Assembly: GCA_947462115.1 (NCBI GenBank) | Contig: CANHON010000077.1 | Location: 1 to 14,743 of the forward strand | Direction of reading: 5' to 3' | Length of the DNA stretch: 14,743 nucleotides | From: Deltaproteobacteria bacterium | GTDB taxonomy: Bacteria > Myxococcota_A > UBA796 > UBA2385 | Shown: positions 7,801-14,743 of the stretch, in pieces | Layout: each line of letters opens with the position of its first letter | Numbering within the stretch: the first letter of the stretch is position 1 | The notes under the pieces: generated by a model | Databases searched by the model: none | Told to the model about the DNA's origin: nothing | The model's input: only the letters and a program-made list of their open reading frames with translations | Program-made: the position numbers and the translations under genes

Positions 7801-8369
7801 CCCTCGGCGCCCCGGTCGGCGGCGCGGGGGTTCATCGGGTCGGAGAGATCGACGAGGTGCACGTCGTCGAAGCTCTGGCGCTGCAGCGCGCCCTCGGACA
7901 GGCGCACGGCGACGAGGCCGAGATCGCCCTGGATGGCCATGCCCGCGGCGTAGTCCGGCAGGCTGAGCCGGCCGGGGTTGAGGTCGTCGATCATCTGCTC
8001 GACGTTGTCTTCGCCGACATCGCCCCAGGGGATGGCGAGCAGGTTGCTGCCGTCGAACACCTTGTAGGGGTTGGCGTTGACGACGAGCAGCACCGGATCG
8101 CCGTTGAGATCGTCGGTGAACAGCAGCTCGGTGGGGCCCGCGAGGCAGGTGCCGATGCCGATCTGGCCGAAATTGTAGATGCCGTCGGGGTACTCGGCGC
8201 AGTCGCCCACAAAGGGCAGGGGCGCGTCCACGGCGCAGCCGGCGCTGAGCAAGCCCACCGCCAAGCCGAGGCGCGCGAGGGGCGCCCGCCGGACCGAGGC
8301 GCTGGCTGCGGGGCCGAGGGCGGCGCAGCGGAGCGGCGAGGCCGCGGGACGAAGGGGCGAGGTGGGCAA
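4857..8369 (-). CDS. Large lipoprotein: YVTN-type blades around a long array of WYSGFDG-type propeller repeats
   Basis: The 1170-residue product has a signal peptide with lipobox LSAGC (Cys45), so it should sit in the envelope or on the cell surface. Residues ~60-245 hold propeller-type sequence (GYAFVANRTSHSISVLDL, 210-227). A Ca2+-loop-like DADGDG (250-255) and a WSLDWIEGTWRLWL core (276-289) follow. About 390-890 hold eight related repeats (for example LWYSGFDGEVWRIGSA, 734-749) resembling blades of GH43/GH32-like five-bladed propellers, with no catalytic acids I can assign. From ~900 the module end (TAGDSLQFET) and YVTN blades return (GPAGMALHPDGKRLFVTSF, 1062-1080). The start is TTG at 8369; no upstream ATG or GTG exists before the stop at 8420 and no Shine-Dalgarno is seen. 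The resulting 33-residue n-region is long. The stop overlaps the next lipoprotein start (ATGA). The ligand is unknown. Confidence 0.75.
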   Translation of the reverse strand: MPTSPLRPAASPLRCAALGPAASASVRRAPLARLGLAVGLLSAGCAVDAPLPFVGDCAEYPDGIYNFGQIGIGTCLAGPTELLFTDDLNGDPVLLVVNANPYKVFDGSNLLAIPWGDVGEDNVEQMIDDLNPGRLSLPDYAAGMAIQGDLGLVAVRLSEGALQRQSFDDVHLVDLSDPMNPRAADRGAEGTDRVEVESDPIDIEVHQQSGYAFVANRTSHSISVLDLSGEQVKVVKPWPEHVITRATFTDADGDGSLAAMDDLQVISSTLLIDEQWSLDWIEGTWRLWLPEGNGLQRYTSVDTRAWTPSPAGVELDADDASAIDQMNDPAAFPGRMFFSDRGELRSAIATGSASISWAFESSPLLSPRGSGWESGALSGPAPLATEDLLILFYDGVGDGDDAVPSIGAAASPDGTVFSRIDGPLIAPTWAHELEGVSDPAPVYDPETGNIVVFYTAFDGGQLRIGRAEGTGPDLLLSDSEPVFEVDGVDVAAPVISAEIGRWRMWYSRREAGLWSVGVAESPDGLRWTDLGEALPLPLDLALAEAPPSVALQSAAEGRFRIEGENIGSLLDPVYPGVPFAAALYGWQAVTAAGFTVDVGAAGADSARGIRVDCADQEAGLAWLTLTAAGGTTRIGLAELDGDGELEVVEGAIFEGTDSFDRGGVSSPVVWRHTDGSFRMAYAGDRGGRKRIGVAESADGRTWTRLGLGLDVDKDWEAAGVEPGSAELLSDGRVRLWYSGFDGEVWRIGSAITEDGRRFEREERSARGYLLPTGRPGDWDDSGVRHPWALTGEDEEGRAGTHLWYSGFDGGIWRLGYAFVRRGSDVPERYEDENGVTQPILLAENGLFSPQGVQRPVLLPTGGLLGGGEGYVGWFAGLGANRVRVGAVSASGPTQLHRGLRRPTAGDSLQFETQRGDVNARAIPLDTVVDQEFLTGAGLTSITLDEERGFLYAASKLVSYLFVLDIRDDSEGEFRDLNYLDVEAVLPVTNGGGGAGFRQVMLVPGEDKLIGLHNGPESVWVLDLSRVEDNAFAELVYDTTANFLPSDRGSARDVGADTYSDVGPAGMALHPDGKRLFVTSFNSNSVLVYDLSIGTRGMLVGEVRNVGENPAAIVLSPDGKRAVVANHAGELLRVRDSNRSANTLASATLAVVDIDPSSPSYLSVLTWIKNR
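5697..7199 (-). repeat. Array of eight WYSGFDG-type protein repeats
   Basis: Within the 1170-residue lipoprotein, related segments begin near residues 391, 453, 504, 621, 689, 735, 802 and 871. The pattern is hydrophobic-x-(W/F)Y(S/T/A)xFDGxxWRIGxAxSxDGxxW. The best copies are MAYAGDRGGRKRIGVAES, LWYSGFDGEVWRIGSAIT and LWYSGFDGGIWRLGYAFV. Spacing ranges from about 46 to 117 residues. Repeats of this type build five-bladed propellers in GH43/GH32-like proteins; eight copies are more than one such propeller needs, so there may be two units or a larger ring. Confidence 0.65.
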
Positions 8370-8486
8370 GGGCGAGACCGGGCAAGAGGCCCAGCCCCCT
8401 AGCCGATGGGGCGACCGGGTTCAACCGGAGCGGCCCACCGGCGGCCCGGCCTCGCGCGGCGGACCCCCTCGGCATAGGCGCGGCGC

Positions 8487-8492
8487 GGAGGA
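8487..8492 (+). promoter_or_regulatory. Ribosome-binding site of rsmI (fixes the extended start)
   Basis: GGAGGA lies 5 nt before the ATG at 8498. It supports translation of the long N-terminal extension rather than a start near the catalytic domain. A TAGGCG at 8475-8480 could be the -10 element of a very short leader, but no -35 is evident. Confidence 0.65.
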
Positions 8493-8497
8493 CGCCC

Positions 8498-9691
8498 ATG
8501 AGACGCGGCAAGCACGCACCCCACCGCCGCCCCGAGGCCCGGCCCAGCGCCGGCCGCGCGCCCGGCCTGCGCGAACAAGCGCCCATCCGCCTCCGCGACG
8601 CCGTCGGGTCCAGCGGCGACGACCTCGACGAGAACAGCCTCGACGACGTCAAGCTCGATGAGGAGCTCCCCCGCTTCGACGGCGGGGACCTCCAGGGCGA
8701 GCCCCACGACCCAGCCGAAGACGCGGCGGACCCGCCGGAGGACGCCGAAGCCGAGCTCCAGGCGCTGTTCACCGCGCCGCCGGCCGCGCCCAGCCTCGAA
8801 GAGCCGGTGCCCGGCGTGCTCTACCTCGTGCCGACCCCGCTTGGCCACCTCGGCGACCTGTCTCCCCGCGCCCGAAAGGTGCTGCTGGGCGTCGATCTGC
8901 TCCTGTGCGAGGACACGCGGGTCAGCCGCCGGCTGCTCTCCCACATCGACGCCCACCCCAAGCTCCTGTCCTGCCACAGCCACAACGAGCGCGGGCGGGC
9001 CCAACAGGCGGTCGCGCTGCTCCAGGCGGGCCGGCGCTTGGCCTTGGTCAGCGACGCCGGCACCCCGGTGGTCTCGGATCCCGGAGAGAGCGTAGTGGAC
9101 GCCGTTCTCGCCGCCGGCCTCCCGGTCTGCGCCCTGCCGGGGCCCTGCGCCGCCACCACCGCCCTGTCCGCCAGCGGCCTGCCCGCCGCCCGCTTCTTGT
9201 TCGTCGGCTTCTTGCCCCGATCCAAACCCGAGCGCGCCGCCGCCCTCGCCGCCCTGCGCGCCGAGCCCGCCACCCTGCTGCTCTACGAGTCGCCCCACCG
9301 CCTCGTGGAGGTCGCCGCCGCCCTCGCGGAGGGGCTCGGGCCCGACCGGCGCTGCTGCTTCTCCCAGAACCTGAGCAAGCGCACCGAGCGCCACCTGCGC
9401 GGCACCCTCGCCGAAGCCGCCGCCGCCTTGGCCGCCGCTCACGCCCTTCAGCCCACAGCCGGCGAGTGGACGGTGGTGGTGGAGGGGGCCCCGGCCGGCG
9501 CCGCCCCGCCGCCCACACTTGAGGGCGCGCGGGTCACGGCCTTGATCGCCGGGCTTCAGGGGGCGGGCCTCGGCGCCCGCTCCGCCCGCGATCTGGTGGC
9601 CGCGGCCTTCGGGCTCTCCAAGAAGGACGCCTACGACGCCATCCTCGCCGTCTACACCAAGGGTCCGGCGGAGAACGAGGGGCCCGGCTGA
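8498..9691 (+). CDS. rsmI: 16S rRNA 2'-O-ribose C1402 methyltransferase RsmI with acidic N-terminal extension
   Basis: RsmI transfers a methyl group from SAM to the 2'-OH of C1402 in the 16S rRNA decoding centre. Family motifs appear in order: LYLVPTPLGHLGDLSPRA (108-125), CEDTR (137-141), LVSDAGTPVVSDPG (183-196), ALPGPCAATTALSASGLP (212-229), FVGFLP (235-240), YESPHR (263-268) and the C-terminal GLSKKDAYDAIL (372-383). Two details differ from the usual form: GHL for GNL in the first motif, and NLSKRTER (291-298) where ELTKxxE is typical. The catalytic part is of normal size, but about 105 extra residues precede it: a basic stretch (1-33), then an Asp/Glu-rich stretch (about 40-90) with low-complexity look. 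A strong Shine-Dalgarno at 8487 supports this start. The gene stands alone and is divergent from the large lipoprotein. Confidence 0.95.
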   Translation: MRRGKHAPHRRPEARPSAGRAPGLREQAPIRLRDAVGSSGDDLDENSLDDVKLDEELPRFDGGDLQGEPHDPAEDAADPPEDAEAELQALFTAPPAAPSLEEPVPGVLYLVPTPLGHLGDLSPRARKVLLGVDLLLCEDTRVSRRLLSHIDAHPKLLSCHSHNERGRAQQAVALLQAGRRLALVSDAGTPVVSDPGESVVDAVLAAGLPVCALPGPCAATTALSASGLPAARFLFVGFLPRSKPERAAALAALRAEPATLLLYESPHRLVEVAAALAEGLGPDRRCCFSQNLSKRTERHLRGTLAEAAAALAAAHALQPTAGEWTVVVEGAPAGAAPPPTLEGARVTALIAGLQGAGLGARSARDLVAAAFGLSKKDAYDAILAVYTKGPAENEGPG

Positions 9692-9727
9692 GCCAAGGCG
9701 CCGTCTGGCCCCTTGAGCGGGCTCAGC
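9687..9727. terminator. Candidate bidirectional terminator between convergent genes
   Basis: GCTGAGCC at 9687-9694 pairs perfectly with GGCTCAGC at 9720-9727. Inside, AAGG (9695-9698) pairs with CCTT (9711-9714), leaving a 12-nt loop and a 5-nt bulge on one side. The arms contain both stop codons: TGA of rsmI (9689-9691) and the stop of the facing membrane-protein gene (9723-9725). No T-run follows, so classical intrinsic termination is not shown; a structural barrier or Rho-assisted end is possible. Confidence 0.45.
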
Positions 9728-10469
9728 TCGCCGACTTGGGCCCGTGGATGCGCATGTTCTCGAAGACCAGCGCGGTGGCGAGGCCGGTCACCGGCAGGCT
9801 CACGAGCAGGCCGACGCCGCAGGCGAGCACGCCGACGGTGTTGATGAGGCCGATCACCAGCAGCAGCACGGCGATGTCGACCTTGCTGCCCATCGTGAGC
9901 GCCCAGGAGCCCTTGAGGGCCTCAATGGCGCCCTGGCCCTGATCGATGACGAGGTACTGCCACAGCGCGAGGCCCGGCACCAGGATGAACAAGGGGATGC
10001 CGAGCGCGCACAGCGACACGAGCACCACCAAGCCCATCAGCAGGTTGCCGAGGAAGATGTTGCCGAACCACGGCATGCCGGAGAACAGCATCCCGAGCAG
10101 GGGCGACTCGCCGCGCACCGACCCCAAGAACAAGCGGAGCATCCCGACGCCGAGGAAGGCGCTGAACAGGTTGCTGGTGATCGAGATGGCCTGGGAGGCG
10201 AGCTGCCCCACCATCGGGTCGCCGCCCGCTTGGGCGATGCCGGCCGCCACGCCGGCGCTCATCAGGCCAAAAATGAGGCCGATGCCCAGCTGAACGCCCA
10301 CCGCGCCCACGAAGATCCCCGGCCGCTCCTGAAAGACGGCCCAGGCGCGGTTCATGACGCCGCTCAGGTCCCAGCGCTGCTCGTGGAAGGGGTCTCCCCC
10401 AAAGCCGCCGCCTTTGTCGAGCGAGAGCTTGCCGAGGGTCGAGCTCGGCGGGGCGTAGGGGTTAGACAT
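9723..10469 (-). CDS. Polytopic membrane protein, DUF975/YciC-like
   Basis: The 248-residue product begins with MSNPYAPP, a short opening common in small envelope membrane proteins of unknown role. A soluble, Gly-rich head (to about 50) is followed by hydrophobic segments at about 52-79, 92-117, 137-157, 160-173, 199-218 and 219-235, so it should be an inner-membrane protein with five or six spans. The segment AIEALKGSWALTMG (181-194) between the later spans is typical of DUF975/YciC-like and related membrane families, whose members often have a loop of the form EALKxSWxLxxG. The molecular function is unknown. The start is supported by GGAG on the minus strand (10475-10478), 5 nt before the ATG. 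It lies 93 bp downstream of ppdK on the same strand and could share its transcript, though it has its own ribosome-binding site. Confidence 0.75.
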   Translation of the reverse strand: MSNPYAPPSSTLGKLSLDKGGGFGGDPFHEQRWDLSGVMNRAWAVFQERPGIFVGAVGVQLGIGLIFGLMSAGVAAGIAQAGGDPMVGQLASQAISITSNLFSAFLGVGMLRLFLGSVRGESPLLGMLFSGMPWFGNIFLGNLLMGLVVLVSLCALGIPLFILVPGLALWQYLVIDQGQGAIEALKGSWALTMGSKVDIAVLLLVIGLINTVGVLACGVGLLVSLPVTGLATALVFENMRIHGPKSAS

Positions 10470-10562
10470 GCGCGCTCCAACGGTGGAAGATCAACCGGAT
10501 AGACGGTCGTTGACGGACCGGCCCACGGGGCGGGACGGAGCCCTCCACCGCGGGCCCCCAGC

Positions 10563-13229
<2,667 letters not shown>

Positions 13230-13234
13230 GGGGA

Positions 13235-13238
13235 CCTC
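13235..13238 (-). promoter_or_regulatory. Ribosome-binding site deciding the ppdK start
   Basis: On the minus strand GAGG lies 5 nt before the ATG at 13229. The alternative in-frame ATG at 13244 is preceded by TGTCCTGTTCATCCCG, which has no Shine-Dalgarno match, so the shorter protein starting MSDAAEP is favoured. Confidence 0.6.
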
Positions 13239-13279
13239 GCTCATCGGGATGAACAGGACAGAGGGCGGGAGACGCGCCC

Positions 13280-13317
13280 CGCTAACCCGGCGCCCCCCGC
13301 CGCCGCCGGGCTAAGGT
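13280..13317. promoter_or_regulatory. Inverted repeat in the divergent ppdK / metallopeptidase promoter region
   Basis: CCCGGCG (13286-13292) and CGCCGGG (13304-13310) form a perfect inverted repeat with an 11-nt spacer. Just outside each arm lies a TA-containing hexamer reading outward: TTAGCG on the minus strand (13280-13285) and TAAGGT on the plus strand (13312-13317). These could be -10 elements for ppdK and the lipoprotein, leaving leaders of about 44 and 33 nt. No good -35 is seen. A shared operator is possible, but GC-rich repeats also arise by chance here. Confidence 0.3.
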
Positions 13318-13345
13318 CGGAGCGGACGCCGCCCAAGCGCGCGCT

Positions 13346-13350
13346 GGAGG
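13346..13350 (+). promoter_or_regulatory. Ribosome-binding site of the right-edge lipoprotein gene
   Basis: GGAGG lies 6 nt before ATG 13357. It fixes the start upstream of the signal peptide and gives a basic n-region of about 29 residues. Confidence 0.7.
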
Positions 13351-13356
13351 TCAGGG

Positions 13357-14743
13357 ATGTCGCCGAGACCGCGCCAGAGCACCGCCGAACCCGCTCGCCC
13401 GGCTCGCTCAGCTTGGCGTCGCCTGCGCCATTTTGGTCTGCGCCTCGCGCCCGCGGCGGCGCTGCTCCTCGTCGGCTGCGGCTGCCCCGACTTTGACGAC
13501 ATGGTGGTCGGCGATCCCGACGGCGTGGCCAACGCCTGGGACCGCGGCGTGGTCAGCCAAGGCATCCACAATTTTGAGGCCTGGTCGGGCCTCGACGGCG
13601 TCTGCGTCAGCGGCGTGGACGTCCGGGCCGAGATCAACGGCGGGCTGGCGATGGGCCGCTACTACGGGCCCCGCAACGCCATCGAGGTGATCGCCGGCGC
13701 GGAGTCCTCCACCACCGTGCACGAGCTCTGCCACGCCTGGGACAACCGCGAGGGCTATGTCTCGGTCGAGATGCCCGAGAAGCTCCCGGTGGATCGCATC
13801 ACGGCCGCCCTCTACCCCACCCGCCAAGCGCAGCTCCGCGAGAGCTTCGCGCGGCTGTGCGAGCGGGGGCCCCACGGCCTCGAGCTCACCCGCACCATCG
13901 AGGACCGCTGCGGCCTGCAGATGGAGCACCCTGCGCAGACCTTCGTGCTCGACGAGGTCTTCGCCGCCGCGCCCCGCTCGGGAGCGCCCGCTTCGGTGGG
14001 CAGCCTGCGCCTCCTGCCCCGCTCCCTCGACGCCTTCGTCGGCGACCGCGCCCTGTTTCAGCTCGCGAGCGGCGCCGAGACCGTGACGCTGCTGCTGCGC
14101 GATCCCCCGCCGGACCCGAGCGAAGAGAGCCTCACTGACGTCATTGACACGCTGAGCTACCACCTCGTCACGGTCGATCCCGCCACCGGCCTCGCCCGCG
14201 GCCAGCGGCGCTTCCAGGCCGACGCCGCCACGCCCTCGAGCGCCATGCGCCTCGTGGACAGCACCGAGGCACCCCTGTTCCTCTGGCGCCAGAGCGGCGG
14301 ACAAACCTTGGCTTTTCGCGTGATCGAGGCTACAGGCGCGCTGGTCGAGCTCCCCACGTGGTGGGCCGACATCGGCGTGCAGCCGCCCACCGGCGAAGGC
14401 GGCGGGGTGCTGGTGGGCCGGGTCGCCCTGGTGCCCTTGGGCGCGGACGCCGCCGAAGCCCAGGGAAAAGCCTGGATCGCCGTAGACATCTTCACCGGGC
14501 GCGAGGTCGAGCACCCGGCCCTCGAGGGCGTGGAGCTCAGCGGGCCCGCCGACGACCTTTATGTAGGCGCCTTACCAGACGGCGGGATCTTACGGCGCTT
14601 TGGCCGATGGGAGGTCAACCACGCCCCGGCCCCGGAGGGCGCGGTGGGCGGCGTGACCGGGGCCCAGGCCTCGCTCGCCCTCTGGCGCGAAGACACCGGC
14701 TGGACCCACCCCGAGCTCGACGCCTACGACGTCGCCCGCCCGA
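13357..14743 (+). CDS. Lipoprotein with HExxH zinc-metallopeptidase motif (partial, runs off right edge)
   Basis: I read 462 codons without a stop to the window edge. The basic n-region (about 1-29), hydrophobic core and lipobox LLVGC (Cys41) predict a lipoprotein. The mature part contains TTVHELCHAWDN (119-130): His122 and His126 would bind Zn2+ and Glu123 would act as general base, as in zincins. A third ligand is not certain; Glu190 in MEHPAQTF and Glu200 in LDEVFA are candidates for a gluzincin-type arrangement. Residues from about 210 on are a separate, beta-rich region (LTDVIDTLSYHLVTVDP, TLAFRVIEATGALVEL) with no family I recognise, truncated by the edge. GGAGG 6 nt upstream supports the start. 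It is divergent from ppdK with 127 bp between the starts. Proteolysis of an extracytoplasmic substrate is inferred; the substrate is unknown. Confidence 0.8.
   Translation, partial: MSPRPRQSTAEPARPARSAWRRLRHFGLRLAPAAALLLVGCGCPDFDDMVVGDPDGVANAWDRGVVSQGIHNFEAWSGLDGVCVSGVDVRAEINGGLAMGRYYGPRNAIEVIAGAESSTTVHELCHAWDNREGYVSVEMPEKLPVDRITAALYPTRQAQLRESFARLCERGPHGLELTRTIEDRCGLQMEHPAQTFVLDEVFAAAPRSGAPASVGSLRLLPRSLDAFVGDRALFQLASGAETVTLLLRDPPPDPSEESLTDVIDTLSYHLVTVDPATGLARGQRRFQADAATPSSAMRLVDSTEAPLFLWRQSGGQTLAFRVIEATGALVELPTWWADIGVQPPTGEGGGVLVGRVALVPLGADAAEAQGKAWIAVDIFTGREVEHPALEGVELSGPADDLYVGALPDGGILRRFGRWEVNHAPAPEGAVGGVTGAQASLALWREDTGWTHPELDAYDVARP

Noticed and set aside
4992..8402. 1136-codon open frame on the plus strand opposite the larger lipoprotein
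   Set aside because: Its composition is typical of antisense shadow (His, Gln, Ala, Gly, Val), with no recognisable motif. The minus strand encodes a signal peptide, clear repeats and YVTN blades.
7291..8772. 493-codon minus-strand frame spanning the rsmI upstream region
   Set aside because: It is dominated by Arg, Pro and Ser, and overlaps both the large lipoprotein in another frame and the 5' end of rsmI on the other strand. No motif supports it.
13408..14514. 368-codon minus-strand open frame at the right end
   Set aside because: The plus strand has a Shine-Dalgarno site, lipobox and HExxH motif over the same stretch; the minus frame looks like shadow.

Overview
The window is very GC-rich chromosomal DNA with dense GC-ending codon use, long antisense shadow frames, several large secreted lipoproteins of beta-propeller type, and a PPi-linked pyruvate phosphate dikinase. 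This mix suggests a Myxococcota (deltaproteobacterial) genome, probably an environmental lineage. That placement is an inference from style; the window has no rRNA or other phylogenetic marker.

Layout, left to right. (a) Positions 1-349, minus strand: the N-terminal part of a lipoprotein that runs off the left edge, in clearly lower-GC DNA. (b) 350-811: no gene I can support. (c) 812-2961, plus strand: an inward-rectifier-type K+ channel overlapping by ATGA with a membrane-anchored SGNH-hydrolase-like protein. (d) 2965-8369, minus strand: two large lipoproteins, also joined by an ATGA overlap (transcribed 8369 to 2965). Both carry YVTN-like propeller blades interrupted by copies of one shared module; in the larger protein that module itself appears to be split by a long array of WYSGFDG-type repeats. 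(e) 8498-9691, plus: RsmI, the 16S rRNA C1402 ribose methyltransferase, with an acidic N-terminal extension of about 105 residues. (f) 9723-10469, minus: a polytopic membrane protein of the DUF975/YciC type. (g) 10563-13229, minus: pyruvate phosphate dikinase. (h) 13357 to the right edge, plus: a lipoprotein with a HELCHAWD zinc-protease motif, divergent from ppdK.

The genes do not form one pathway. RsmI (translation fidelity) and PpdK (pyruvate/PEP interconversion) are housekeeping genes set among cell-envelope genes. The two ATGA-coupled pairs are the clearest functional units: channel plus SGNH-like protein, and the two propeller lipoproteins. They converge with only 3 bp between their stop codons. 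I see no defence system, mobile element, CRISPR array, tRNA or rRNA. The least ordinary items are the nested-module lipoprotein pair, the SGNH-like protein with Cys where the nucleophilic Ser is expected, and the two edge-truncated lipoproteins, which may belong to the same metallopeptidase family.
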